A DNA stretch of 64,000 nt from Chloracidobacterium sp. N. GTDB taxonomy: Bacteria; Acidobacteriota; Blastocatellia; Chloracidobacteriales; Chloracidobacteriaceae. Location of the stretch: the NCBI RefSeq assembly GCF_018304765.1, contig NZ_CP072642.1:2323819-2387818 (forward strand), written 5' to 3'. This document shows, one piece after another, positions 27,030 to 36,700 of this stretch (its first letter is position 1; every line of letters begins with the position of its first letter). A model generated the notes under the pieces. The model was not told the origin of the DNA. It made no database searches and was given only the letters and a program-made list of their open reading frames with translations. A program made the position numbers and the translations under genes.

Positions 27030-28013
27030 TCAGTCGTCTTCAAGGTAAAACAGGCTCAGGCGCGGTACACCGTAACGTTCCCGCAGTTGCCGCGCCACGT
27101 AGTTGGCATGGGTCTGGGCATAGACGGCCGCCGCCATGCCCTTGCGGTGCACCTTGAGCGCCGCCGTGGCTGCCTGGGCGGCTTCCGCCTGCACCTCCGG
27201 GGGCACATCCGCCTGAAGTGCGGCAAGCAGGCGGTCTTCCAGCTCGGACAAGGTCATTTCAACGGCTTCGAGATGAAGCAGCGTTTCCCCCTGCACCTGT
27301 CTGCTGAGCGTCCGAAGCTGCGCCACCACCGTCGGCAGCAATGCCCCAAGGTGTGCGTGCGGCGCATCGGGACGAATCCGGGTGGAAAGCTGCTGGTGTG
27401 CAGCAGCGAGCGCCGCGGCCGCCGTTTCCAGAAAGGCCGCGACTTTGGCGCGTGACATGCCGCCGGTTTCAGGAGCAGTGGCGGCGGCCGGCGGCGAAGC
27501 CGCCCCAACCTGGGAGGCCCGATAAGCGGTGAAAGCATCTTCGACAAACGACTGGCAGTAGCCCAGGGAACGCACGGGGCGCGGACGCCCCTTTGGCTGG
27601 CGGGACATTTTTCTCGCATGCGCTTCGCACGCCTGGGCAATGGCGCGCAGCACCACCGGCAGCGGAATGCCGGCTTTCTGCCAGCTTTCAACCAGCGCCC
27701 AGTCAAGCGGCGACATGTGGTAGGGCTTGCCGCGATGCGCCGTGAAAGCAGCTTCGATTTCGCTGAAGTAGCTGTAGTAGTTGAAATGCTTTTCGGGCGG
27801 TGGGGCCGGATCAGGCGTCACCGGGCCGGTTGACGACGGCAAAGGCGCCACTTCGTCCGGTTCAGGAAAGGGCAGATCGAGTACCCTGTTCGGCGGAGCG
27901 GCATCCGCCGGCAAGGGATCGAAGGGCGGCTGGGGGCGCTCCCGCGTAGTCCGAAAGCCCACGACGGGAAACGGAAAGGTCAGGAAGCGCGGCGGCTTTG
28001 GCGGATCACCCAT
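27030..28013 (-). CDS. Hypothetical protein, 327 aa, helical
   Basis: Not recognised. Residues 1-75 are Pro-rich and likely disordered. Residues 78-150 form a helical module with an aromatic start (HFNYYSYFSEIEAAFTAHRG, then HMSPLDWALVESWQKAGIP and VVLRAIAQACEAHARK) that recalls small replication or DNA-binding helical domains, though I cannot name one. The rest is Ala-rich helix with coiled-coil character. It has no signal or membrane segment. It lies 103 bases before tatB and 26 bases after gpmA, all on one strand. Confidence 0.7.
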   Translation of the reverse strand: MGDPPKPPRFLTFPFPVVGFRTTRERPQPPFDPLPADAAPPNRVLDLPFPEPDEVAPLPSSTGPVTPDPAPPPEKHFNYYSYFSEIEAAFTAHRGKPYHMSPLDWALVESWQKAGIPLPVVLRAIAQACEAHARKMSRQPKGRPRPVRSLGYCQSFVEDAFTAYRASQVGAASPPAAATAPETGGMSRAKVAAFLETAAAALAAAHQQLSTRIRPDAPHAHLGALLPTVVAQLRTLSRQVQGETLLHLEAVEMTLSELEDRLLAALQADVPPEVQAEAAQAATAALKVHRKGMAAAVYAQTHANYVARQLRERYGVPRLSLFYLEDD

Positions 28014-28039
28014 GGGCGATACTCAGCCGGCAGGTCTGG

Positions 28040-28645
28040 CTACAGATAGCGTTTGGCGAGGACGTTGCCCTCGGCATCCAGTTCATAGTAAAGCGGCGCA
28101 CCGGTGGGAATGTTGAGTTCGAGCACTTCCGCCGGCGACAGGCGATCCAGGTGCATCACCAGTGCCCGCAGGCTGTTGCCGTGCGCCACGACCAGCACGT
28201 TCTTTCCGGCCCGCAGCAAAGGCAGGATATGCGCTTCGTAGTAGGGCAACACGCGCGCCGCCGTGTCGGCCAGGCTCTCGCCGTTCGGCGGGCGCACGTC
28301 ATAGCTTCGCCGCCAGATTTTGACCTGCTCTTCACCGTACTGCTGGGCGGTTTCCGCCTTGTTCAGTCCCTGCAAGTCCCCGTAGTGACGCTCATTGAGC
28401 GCCTGATCGCGTGTGGTGGGCAGGTTGGTAAAACCGGCAGTGGCGCAGACCAAGTCAGCCGTCTGAATGGCCCGCTGCAACACGGAAGTAAACAGATGGT
28501 CGAAGGTCAGGCCGGCCAGCTTCGCACCGGCAGCACGGGCTTCCTCCTCCCCCCTGGGAGAAAGCGGCACGTCCACCCAGCCGGTGAAGCGGTTTTCAAG
28601 ATTCCACTGGGACTCCCCGTGGCGCAGCAGAACCAGGTAGGGCAT
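28040..28645 (-). CDS. gpmA: 2,3-bisphosphoglycerate-dependent phosphoglycerate mutase
   Basis: A 201-residue enzyme that interconverts 3- and 2-phosphoglycerate in glycolysis. The phosphohistidine motif [20 protein letters not shown] is at the N-terminus. [15 protein letters not shown] and the second histidine in [17 protein letters not shown] complete the active site; [14 protein letters not shown] is also conserved. It is shorter than the E. coli enzyme (250) and resembles the compact form seen in many bacteria. Confidence 0.95.
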   Translation of the reverse strand: MPYLVLLRHGESQWNLENRFTGWVDVPLSPRGEEEARAAGAKLAGLTFDHLFTSVLQRAIQTADLVCATAGFTNLPTTRDQALNERHYGDLQGLNKAETAQQYGEEQVKIWRRSYDVRPPNGESLADTAARVLPYYEAHILPLLRAGKNVLVVAHGNSLRALVMHLDRLSPAEVLELNIPTGAPLYYELDAEGNVLAKRYL

Positions 28646-28693
28646 GCGCAGCCTCGAAAGGGTTTTTCAGGTTGACGGCGCACCACACGTACA

Positions 28694-29470
28694 TCAGCGC
28701 CCGACGAAGTTGGGTTTCCGTTTTTCAAGGAAAGCACGTACGCCTTCCTCCTTGTCCTCGCTGGCGAAACACAGGGCAAACAAATCCACTTCCCGGCGCA
28801 GCCCTTCGTCCAGGCCGGAGCGGGCCGCGGTTTTGACCGCCTCTTTGGCCATGCGGAGCGCCACCGGGCTTTTCTCGGCAATTTTGGCGGCCAGCGCCAT
28901 GGTTTTCTCACGCAGCTCCGCGTGGGCAAAAACGTGGTTGACCAGTCCCACGGCATGGGCTTCCGCGGCCGTGATCATCTCCCCGGTGAGGATCATTTCC
29001 ATGGCCTTGCCTTCCCCGACGAGACGGGTCAGGCGCTGCGTTCCGCCGCCGCCGGGAATGACTCCCAGATTGATTTCGGGCTGTCCCAGCTTCGCCTGTT
29101 CGCTGGCCACCCGGATGTCGCACGACAGAGCCAGTTCCAGCCCCCCGCCTAGGCAGAAGCCGTTGATCATGGCGATGACCGGCTTGGGAAAGGCTTCCAT
29201 GGCATCAAACGCCCGGCGCTGGGTCATGACTTCCCGCTGGCTGAGCGCCGTCTGCCCGGCAAACTCCCCGATGTCCGCCCCGGCAATGAAGGCTTTGTCT
29301 CCCGCGCCGGTGATGACCAGCACCCGCACCTCCGCATCCGACTGGAGGGCATCGAGCGCCGCCAGGATTTCGTTTCGCGTCGCAATGTTGAGCGCATTGA
29401 GCTTGTTCGGCCGATTGACCGTCAGCACGGCCATGCGCTCGTGTTTTTCAACAAGCAGATTTTCGTACAT
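28694..29470 (-). CDS. Enoyl-CoA hydratase/isomerase (crotonase) family
   Basis: A 258-residue crotonase that hydrates enoyl-CoA esters, probably in fatty-acid or short-chain acyl-CoA breakdown. The oxyanion-hole blocks are KAFIAGADIGEF and MINGFCLGGGLELALSCD. The catalytic glutamates are in GQPEINLGVIPGGGGTQRL (Glu in both expected places), followed by LTGEMITAAEAHAVGLVN. The exact substrate is unknown. It is followed by gpmA after 48 bases. Confidence 0.95.
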   Translation of the reverse strand: MYENLLVEKHERMAVLTVNRPNKLNALNIATRNEILAALDALQSDAEVRVLVITGAGDKAFIAGADIGEFAGQTALSQREVMTQRRAFDAMEAFPKPVIAMINGFCLGGGLELALSCDIRVASEQAKLGQPEINLGVIPGGGGTQRLTRLVGEGKAMEMILTGEMITAAEAHAVGLVNHVFAHAELREKTMALAAKIAEKSPVALRMAKEAVKTAARSGLDEGLRREVDLFALCFASEDKEEGVRAFLEKRKPNFVGR

Positions 29471-29522
29471 GGTTCATTTCCCAACCTGTGTCCCACGCCG
29501 GCCCGGCCCCGGTTTGCCCCGA

Positions 29523-29570
29523 GTTACCTGCATCGTTACCTGCATCGTCACCTGCATCGTTACCTGCATC
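29523..29570. repeat. 12-base tandem repeat, four copies
   Basis: Four consecutive copies of gttacctgcatc (one has gtcacc; the first begins with an a-for-g-like variation) between the crotonase start and the trxB stop. The repeat is in frame and gives a short Gly-Asn-Asp-Ala pattern, but no gene uses it. It is likely a slippage array that could vary between strains. Confidence 0.85.
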
Positions 29571-29613
29571 CGGGCAAGCCATTTCCAGTGTTTCCGGCGG
29601 GGCGTGCCGAGGC

Positions 29614-30573
29614 CTAGTGGGCCGCGTGGGCCTGCTCTTCGAGCCACCGTTCGGCGTCAATGGCAGCCATACAGCCGGTGCCGGCGGCCGTCACCGCCTG
29701 GCGATAGGTAAAGTCCTGCACATCGCCGGCCGCAAAAATGCCCGGCACGCTGGTGTGGGTCGAGCCGGGCTTCGTCAGGATGTAGCCCTGTGGATTGAGG
29801 TCGAGCTGCCCGACGAACAGGGACGTATTCGGCTGGTGGCCGATAGCAACGAACAGCCCGTCGCATTTGTAGTCAAAGACTTCGTCGTTCGTCAGATTCC
29901 GCAACCGGAGACCGGTCACACCCGTTTCCCGCTGCCCGTGGACCTCTTCCACAACGGTATCCCAGAGAAAGGTGATCTTGGGATTGGCAAAGGCCCGCGC
30001 CTGCATGATTTTCGAGGCGCGCAGTTCACGCCGCCGGTGAATGAGTGTCACCTTCGTGGCGTATTTCGTCAGGAAGGTCGCTTCCTCAACGGCCGTATCG
30101 CCGCCGCCCACAACGGCGACTTCGCGATCCTTGAAGAAAAAACCATCGCAGGTGGCGCAGGCGGAAACGCCATACCCTTTGAGATGTTCTTCTGACGGGA
30201 GCCCCAGCCACTTGGCTGAAGCGCCGGAGGAAATGATGACGGCATCAGCCGTGTATTCGTCATCCCGCGCCCAGACCCGAAAGGGGCGCGTTGTGAAATC
30301 CACCGCTGTCACGTTGCGCGTCAGGATGTCCGTCTCGAAGCGCACCGCCTGGGCGCGCATGTTGGCCATCAATTCGGGGCCGAGGATGCCGTGCTCAAAA
30401 CCGGGATAGTTGTCCACATCGGTCGTAATCATCAGTTGCCCGCCGGGGATGTTTTCCGGACCCTCGCCCTCAAAAAGCAATGGCTTCAGGTTGGCTCGCG
30501 CGGCATAAATGGCGGCTGTAAAACCGGCCGGGCCCGAGCCAATGATGATGACTCTGCGATGCTGACTGGTCAC
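29614..30573 (-). CDS. trxB: Thioredoxin reductase
   Basis: A 319-residue FAD/NADPH enzyme that reduces thioredoxin. Seen are the FAD site RVIIIGSGPAGFTAAIYAAR, the redox disulfide SACATCDGFFF, the NADPH site VAVVGGGDTAVEEATFL with HRRRELRAS, and the C-terminal FAD block TSVPGIFAAGDVQD. I chose the GTG at 30573 because GGAGGAG precedes it by eight bases and the protein then starts directly before the FAD strand; an open frame continues upstream to 30774 without family similarity. Confidence 0.96.
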   Translation of the reverse strand: MTSQHRRVIIIGSGPAGFTAAIYAARANLKPLLFEGEGPENIPGGQLMITTDVDNYPGFEHGILGPELMANMRAQAVRFETDILTRNVTAVDFTTRPFRVWARDDEYTADAVIISSGASAKWLGLPSEEHLKGYGVSACATCDGFFFKDREVAVVGGGDTAVEEATFLTKYATKVTLIHRRRELRASKIMQARAFANPKITFLWDTVVEEVHGQRETGVTGLRLRNLTNDEVFDYKCDGLFVAIGHQPNTSLFVGQLDLNPQGYILTKPGSTHTSVPGIFAAGDVQDFTYRQAVTAAGTGCMAAIDAERWLEEQAHAAH

Positions 30574-30841
30574 GCGGGGAACTCCTCCAGAAACCGACGC
30601 ACCCGACCGTCTGGCCGGCTCGTCACAAAGTGCCCGGCATCTTATGTCTGCCACCTTTGGTGCTGCAAGCTTGTGTGCCATGCGCGGGACAGACCGGCGG
30701 CAGACGGGCATCGAACTGACAGCCCCGACCGGACAATTTGACAGCCCGTGATAAAGTTCCCGGTTTGATCGCACGCTGGTCAGGGACGCGCCACCCCAAG
30801 GGCCCCTTCCGGCGGCGTATGTTCACCAGGGAGGACATCGC
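30574..30841. other. Divergent intergenic region trxB / 3D-domain gene
   Basis: 268 bases separating two divergent genes, so both promoters should be here. A TTGACA hexamer (30738-30743, plus strand) is present, but no convincing -10 follows at normal spacing. The plus-strand gene has a GGGAGGACATCGC ribosome site before ATG 30842. No small gene or repeat is seen. Confidence 0.5.
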
Positions 30842-31429
30842 ATGAGCTTACGTGCATTGGGGGAAACGGTGCGTCGGGGGCTACGTCTCTTTTCATTCAA
30901 GCCCTTGTTCACCTTCATCCTCGTCCTGCTGTCCATGGTCGGCAATCTGGCCGCCCGCGCCCAGCAGGGACGCCCGACCCCGGCATCCACCCAGACACCA
31001 CAGCCAGACGAAGCACCACAGACCCCATCCCCTTCAACCCCATCCGTCGAGTTGACCCTCGACCTGCCAGCCACACCACCGCTGCTCGGTTCTTTTTCCC
31101 TGCGCAATGCCGAACCTTCCCCGCAGGCCATTCCGTTCGTCGCCACGGCCTACAGCCTGAAAGGACGAACGGCATCGGGGGAATACGTCCGGCCCGGCAT
31201 TGTCGCGGCTGACCCCCGCGTGTTGCCGCTCGGCTCGGTCGTCAAGGTTCACGCCGGGCAGTATTCCGGTGTCTATCACGTCAAAGATACCGGCGGCCGC
31301 ATTCGTGGACGCCACATTGACATCTACATGCCCTCCACCCGCGATGCCATCCGTTTCGGACGGCGCACCGTCCGGGTGGAAGTCATCCGTACCGGACGGC
31401 CACAGCGTACCAAACTGGGAACGCGGTAG
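30842..31429 (+). CDS. Exported 3D-domain (RlpA/MltA-like beta-barrel) protein
   Basis: A 195-residue protein with an N-terminal signal (FSFKPLFTFILVLLSMVGNL, cut near ARAQQ) and a Pro/Thr-rich linker. The C-terminal 3D domain contains FVATAYSLKGRTASGEY, GIVAADPRVLPLGSVVKV, VKDTGGRIRGRHIDIYM and FGRRTVRVEVI. The three Asp residues of the domain are present. Such domains occur in peptidoglycan lytic enzymes, so a wall-remodelling role is likely. The next gene, a NamZ-like muramidase, fits this. A strong terminator follows. Confidence 0.88.
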   Translation: MSLRALGETVRRGLRLFSFKPLFTFILVLLSMVGNLAARAQQGRPTPASTQTPQPDEAPQTPSPSTPSVELTLDLPATPPLLGSFSLRNAEPSPQAIPFVATAYSLKGRTASGEYVRPGIVAADPRVLPLGSVVKVHAGQYSGVYHVKDTGGRIRGRHIDIYMPSTRDAIRFGRRTVRVEVIRTGRPQRTKLGTR

Positions 31430-31459
31430 CCGCGCTCGTCCTTTCGGGCGGTGCCTGGC

Positions 31460-31495
31460 AGCGCGGATGGATGAAAACCTCATCCGCGCTTTTTT
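31460..31495 (+). terminator. Intrinsic terminator after the 3D-domain gene
   Basis: A perfect 10-base-pair stem AGCGCGGATG / CATCCGCGCT with an 11-base loop is followed directly by TTTTT. It ends transcription 30-65 bases past the stop at 31429, so the next gene should have its own promoter. Confidence 0.92.
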
Positions 31496-31544
31496 ATGTC
31501 GTTCCACGGCCCTCACCTCTGAAAGCCAGCCCTGAACACACCCC

Positions 31545-32711
31545 ATGCAGACCGGACTTGACCGCCTGTTCACCCACCACCTCGACCTGCTCCGCGACCG
31601 CCGCGTAGGACTCATCTGCAGCCCGGCTTCGGTGGATGTCATCTACCGCCACGCGGCTGACCTGTTTGCCGCCTGCCCGGCTTTTCGCCTGACGGCGCTG
31701 TTCGGCCCGCAGCATGGGTTTCGGGGCGAGACGCAAGACAACATGATCGAATGGGAAGGCTGGCCGCGTGATCCACGGCTGGGCGTCCCGGTGTTCAGCC
31801 TCTACGGGCAGACGCGCCAGCCAACCCCGGAGATGCTGGCCGAGGTGGACATTCTCGTGTTCGACGTGCCGGATGTCGGCACGCGCGTCTATACCTTCAT
31901 CTGGACAATGGCGCTGGCGATGCAGGCGGCCCAGGCGCAGGGCATTCCGTTTGTCGTGCTGGACCGCCCCAACCCGATTGGCGGTCTCGACATCGAGGGG
32001 GCCGTTCTCGAACGTGAATGGGCATCCTTCGTCGGGATGTACCCCATCCCGATGCGACACGCGATGACGGTTGGCGAACTGGCGCGCATGTTCAATGCCA
32101 CTGAGGGTATTGGCTGCGAGTTGCACGTCGTTCCCATGGAAGGCTGGTCACGGCCGCAGTGGTTTGACACCACCTGGCTGCCGTGGGTGATGCCTTCCCC
32201 GAACATGCCGACGCTCGATACCGCCACCGTCTATCCCGGCATGGTGCTGCTCGAAGGCACGACGCTTTCCGAAGGACGCGGCACGACGCGCCCGTTTGAA
32301 ATCTTCGGCGCACCGTTCATTGACCCCTATGAACTGGCAGCCGCGCTCGAACCGCTCCAGTTGCCGGGAGTCCACTTCCGGCCGCTCTGGTTTCAACCAA
32401 CGTTCAACAAGTTTGCCGGACAGGTGTGCGGCGGGCTTCAGCTTCACGTACAGAACCGCAACACATTTCGCTCGTACCGCACGGCCGTCGAAATTCTCAA
32501 GGCTGTCCGACGCCTGTATCCACAGGAACGTCTGTGGCGTGAGCCGCCCTACGAATACGTCTTTGACCGGCTTCCCTTCGATGTCATTGCCGGACAGGCG
32601 CGGCTGCGGGCTGCCATTGAAGCCGATGCCGACTGGGCTGATATTGCCGCAGCAGACGAACCGGCCCTGGAAGACTTCCGCCGCCGCCGTACCGCCTATC
32701 TGCTCTATTAG
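31545..32711 (+). CDS. DUF1343 / NamZ-like exo-beta-N-acetylmuramidase
   Basis: A 388-residue protein of the DUF1343 family, whose studied member NamZ removes terminal MurNAc from peptidoglycan fragments. Family blocks are RRVGLICSPASVD, ALFGPQHGFRGETQDN, PVFSLYGQTRQPTPEML, DVPDVGTRVYTFIWTM, VVLDRPNPIGG, PSPNMPTLDTATVYPGMVLL and TTLSEGRGTTRPFE. No signal peptide is visible at the chosen start, so it may act inside the cell on imported muropeptides. It is the last plus-strand gene before the minus-strand actin/tubulin cluster, whose terminal gene stops 18 bases away. Confidence 0.9.
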   Translation: MQTGLDRLFTHHLDLLRDRRVGLICSPASVDVIYRHAADLFAACPAFRLTALFGPQHGFRGETQDNMIEWEGWPRDPRLGVPVFSLYGQTRQPTPEMLAEVDILVFDVPDVGTRVYTFIWTMALAMQAAQAQGIPFVVLDRPNPIGGLDIEGAVLEREWASFVGMYPIPMRHAMTVGELARMFNATEGIGCELHVVPMEGWSRPQWFDTTWLPWVMPSPNMPTLDTATVYPGMVLLEGTTLSEGRGTTRPFEIFGAPFIDPYELAAALEPLQLPGVHFRPLWFQPTFNKFAGQVCGGLQLHVQNRNTFRSYRTAVEILKAVRRLYPQERLWREPPYEYVFDRLPFDVIAGQARLRAAIEADADWADIAAADEPALEDFRRRRTAYLLY

Positions 32712-32729
32712 CCACGGGAGCGGTGTGCC

Positions 32730-33767
32730 TTACTCGATACGCAGGCGTCCCCGCGCGGCAATCTGCCCACGGGCATCGAGCCGCGCCGGCGTCACCACCA
32801 CGACATAGCCGCTGCCGGGCCGGTCGCAGTCATAGACAAAGCTGTAGTTCTGCTGAAAGTCGCTGCCGTAGATGACTTCCTGCGCCGGAAAGACGAACCG
32901 TTCACCCCGCTCTTCGAGTTCCAGAAACAGCCCGCTTGGATTGAGGGAAAAATGCCGGGTGAGGGCGTCCACGTGGCCGGCCCGCAGGCGGTCCCGGTAG
33001 CGCGCAATGATGTCCGAAACCCGCTGGTTTTCAAATGGATCGGGCGGGGGCAGCGTATCGGCGGCGCTGGCTTGGGGCTCGGCAGGCAGGGTTTGCGCCA
33101 CAGCCATCCCGGATGACAACGTCGGCAACGGATGAGGTGGCGTCTCCGGCGAGACCAACAGCGTCGAAAGTTTGTTTTTCAGGTAGTCCACTTCGTCGCG
33201 CAGCGAACGCAGGTCGGACTGAAGGGCTGTCAAATCCGCGCGCAGCGCCGTTTCCGGGGCTGGCCCGCCGGCCGCCTCCGGTCTGGAAGCGTTGCCTGAC
33301 GTGGGCGGCGCGGGTTGGCTTTCAAGCCGCTGGAGACGTGCCTGCAACGCGCTGATTTCACCTTCGAGTTGCTGCCGCTGGGTACGCAGAAGCCACCAGA
33401 ACACAACGGCCACAACCACGAGTCCAACCAGCGCCACCACAAGGGTCAGCAGTGCCACCGGCCACACATCAGGCGCGGCCGCCACGGACGGGTCATCGAG
33501 CTTCCACCCGGCGGCTTTCACCGGCCAGACTTCCGGCGGCGTGCCCGGCTGCCCGGCAAAGGATGCCAACAGCCCGGCCAGGATCGCCAACCGGTAGACG
33601 GCGGGAAAGACGTGGCAGCGTTTCCGAACCTGGTCCCACACCGTTCGCCACTGGCGGGCAGGCATCAGCTCGCCGTGGCAATGCTTTTGCCAGGTTTCCA
33701 GGGTGCTGTCACATCGTCCTGTGCCCGGCAAACCTGCCGGCCGCTGTCTTACCAGCCGGTCACTCAT
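32730..33767 (-). CDS. Membrane-anchored coiled-coil protein of the actin/tubulin cluster
   Basis: A 345-residue protein of unknown function. A hydrophobic stretch near 59-75 and a strong helix near 103-126 (VALLTLVVALVGLVVVAVVFWW) anchor it. A coiled coil (RQQLEGEISALQARLQRLE, later LTALQSDLRSLRDEVDYLKN) follows, then a Pro-rich linker and a C-terminal globular part (ISDIIARYRDRLRAGHV-like start, ending YVVVVTPARLDARG). It is last in a six-gene minus-strand cluster, 23 bases after the actin-like gene. The layout suggests a scaffold linking that ATPase to the membrane (inference). Confidence 0.72.
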   Translation of the reverse strand: MSDRLVRQRPAGLPGTGRCDSTLETWQKHCHGELMPARQWRTVWDQVRKRCHVFPAVYRLAILAGLLASFAGQPGTPPEVWPVKAAGWKLDDPSVAAAPDVWPVALLTLVVALVGLVVVAVVFWWLLRTQRQQLEGEISALQARLQRLESQPAPPTSGNASRPEAAGGPAPETALRADLTALQSDLRSLRDEVDYLKNKLSTLLVSPETPPHPLPTLSSGMAVAQTLPAEPQASAADTLPPPDPFENQRVSDIIARYRDRLRAGHVDALTRHFSLNPSGLFLELEERGERFVFPAQEVIYGSDFQQNYSFVYDCDRPGSGYVVVVTPARLDARGQIAARGRLRIE

Positions 33768-33790
33768 AGGTCATCATCCCCCGGCGTGGC

Positions 33791-36700
33791 TCAGGTTCTT
33801 TCCGTCTGCGGCGGCTGGTCGTCATAAAAACCGGCCCGGCGGGCCATGTCCTCAATCAGCGGATAGGGCTGGTCCGGCAGACTCGTGACCAGTTTCAGGT
33901 CTGGGTCGGCGTAGAGTACGCCGGTCACAAAGACAGAGGCTGGCGTCATTGCCGGGTAGTGCCGTCCACCGGTCAGGTAGCCGTTGATGGTCGGCCAGCG
34001 CTTCTCCGGGATGAGGTCGGTGTTGCCCCGCGAAGTAAACAGGGTCAGCAGCACATCCAGCGGGGCGTTGGTCCCCGGCAGGCGGATGTTGACCTGGCGG
34101 ATGTCCACGTCCGTCTCCATCCCAAAACGGCGTTTGAGGTCAGCTTCACTCCAGCGGTCAAACCAGTTCACAGCCTGGGGACCATACTCCTGGGCGCCAT
34201 CGCCAAGCACCACCTGCGGCAGATTCACCCCGGTAAATGGAGCCGTTCGCCGGCCGAGGTTCTGGTTGGTCGCCACCGAGAGCGCCCCAATCGGGACGTT
34301 GGTCTTCGCGCGACTGATGTCGCCTTCATTGAGCAGGGTCACATCGTGGACGTGCAGATCGTGCAGGCAGGCCGCGGCTTCCGGCAGCAGGCTGCCACTG
34401 GCCCGCGTCTTGAGGCGATCCAGCAGCGTTTCGGCTTCCGCCAGCAACGCCTGCCCGGAACGCTCAAAATCGGCAAAGAGCAGCAAACCCCAGGCATTCC
34501 CGCCCAGCACCAGATGAATCCCGTGTGGCAACTGGTCCCGTCCCAGACGGCGCTCAATGGCGGCGGCCGCCGCCTGAATGATGCCGTACGCCAGGATGTG
34601 GCGGAAAAAGAGCTGGGCGCAAAACCGCTGGTAGGCGTCGCGGTAGCTTTGGTTCTCAGGCAGGGTGGTATCGCGCTGGCGCTTCAGAATGAGGTGTTCC
34701 CGCTGCACGAAGGTCTCGCTTTTGAGTTCGTTGACGCGCAGCAGGTAAAAGGTGGGGAGGCTCAGATTGTGGTCGCGCAGCCCCGGCAGGTCGCTCACAT
34801 CCATCTCCATGGGCGCAGCTTCCTCATTCGGCGCCAGCAACAGCCCCAGATGACGGCGAAACACACTGGCCTTGCGCAGCTTGACGCGGGGTGAAAGGTT
34901 CTGCTCGGCGGTGCGGAAAAACTGCCGGCCGGCCAGCCGCAGACTGTCCAGCACGAGGATTTCCGTCCCGCGCCGGACGGCAATATCGGTCGTGCCGCCG
35001 CCCACGTCAATGAACAGATCGAGCCGGTCGGAACTGGGCGGCAGGTTGGCCCCGGTCGCTGCCGCGGCACTTTCGTCCACGTCAGCACGGTAGTGGGAGG
35101 CCGCTTCAAAGTTGCGCATTCCGTGGCAAAGCCACTGGATCACCTGGATGTTCTCCCGGTTCTGCTTGTGGAACACATCCCGGTCAGTCCGGCTCATCGC
35201 CAGCGGAAAGGTGAAGGTGTAATCCGTCACCTGCGCCCGCCGGTTGAAGAACAGTTCGGCATGGGCAAACAGCAGCAGCAAACGCAGAAACAGCGCGCGG
35301 TAGGCGGAGGTCTGGGACTGTCCCCACTTGAGGTTGTCGTGCAGGTCCCAGGCGTTGGCGCCACTGCCGGCCGCCAGCAGCATGCGGTTGAGGCCGTCGG
35401 AGTAGAGGTTGGGAATGGCGGCGGCAAACAGGTGTTCGACCGTCAGCATCTCCGGCGATACTTCCCGCAGCGATGCAGAGCGGCGCGTCAGCAGGGTCGT
35501 CGAGAAATAGCCTTTGGCTCCGCCCCAGTTAAACGGTGCAAACCCCAGCCGGTTGGCTCCGTCGCCATTCCACAGACGCAGCGGGGCGAGAGAAAACCGC
35601 AGGGTGTCGGTCACACCACCGGCCGCAAAAGCCGCTGACGTGTTGCTCGTGCCGAAATCCACGGCGAGGTGGGCCGAAGTCGGCGTCCTTGCCCCGGCGT
35701 CCGGCAGCCGGGCGAGCCAGACAACGCCCCGCTCCACATCGCGTCCCTGGGCCGGCCACCACCAGCTCAGGGCGCGCGGACGATTCGCCCGGACCTGTCC
35801 GGTGGCATCCGCCGTTTCCTGCGGACGCAGCAGGGTGACGTATTCATCCTGCGACGCACCAAGCTCATACAGGTCGCCCAAGCGCCCGTTTTCATCCACC
35901 AACCGCCAGCGCCCGGAACGTTCCCGCAGACCCAGCCCGTGGGCCGCGTAAAAGTACCACTGCGGGTCCACCCTGGGCGGCCAGAGGGACAGAGAAGCCA
36001 CGGCCAAATCCCGGGCCTCAAAGTAGCGCGCCGTCCAGGTGACTTCCCGCCCGCAGAGCTGAAACGTCCACACCACCTGCTGCCCATCAAAGGCGATGCG
36101 GGACTGCAGGCCCGTTCCGTCTTCCGCCAGCAACTCCGGGAAATACGCCAGGAACCGGCTCGTGACTGGCGCCATACACACAGAAATCCGTGAGGCATCG
36201 GTCAGTCCCTGAAGCTTGTGCACCGGATGAATGAGCGCCAGCCGCTGGTCTTCACGCGGATAATCCACCCGTCCGACGAAATCGCTCACAAAGAGACTCG
36301 CCAGGTCAACGATCTCATCCCTGGCGTCAAGCGCCAGCGTTTCGAGCCGACCGCGCACTTCGACCCCGATGGCATTCGGTCCCAGGGCGCGGTAGCTGAC
36401 CGGCGAGGGCTGTCCGGGACCCAGGGCGGTTGTCATCCAGGCTGGCGGCTGAGGAAACTTGTCCACCAGGAAGTAGGTCTGCCCGCCGCGCTCATTCGGC
36501 TTGCGTAAGGGGTAGATGTCCAGCAGGTCTGTCGGTTTGGGCTGTTCGCGTACAAGCGGCCAGGCGGCCGGGCTGGAAGCCAGCCGTGGGGCCTGGTCAA
36601 GGCCGTAGGGTGCCGGCCCGAAGGCTTCGTCACACAGCCGTTCGAGAAGCCGGCCGAAGCTGAGCGGCAACACGTCCCGTGCCAGGCAGCGCAAATGCCG

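Noticed and set aside
26409-27455. A 348-codon plus-strand frame across the tat region
   Set aside because: It is a Ser/Gly/Arg-rich shadow of the low-complexity tail of tatB and the Pro/Ala-rich hypothetical gene.
30738-30743. TTGACA before the 3D-domain gene as a promoter
   Set aside because: No acceptable -10 box follows at 16-18 bases, so I did not list it as a promoter.
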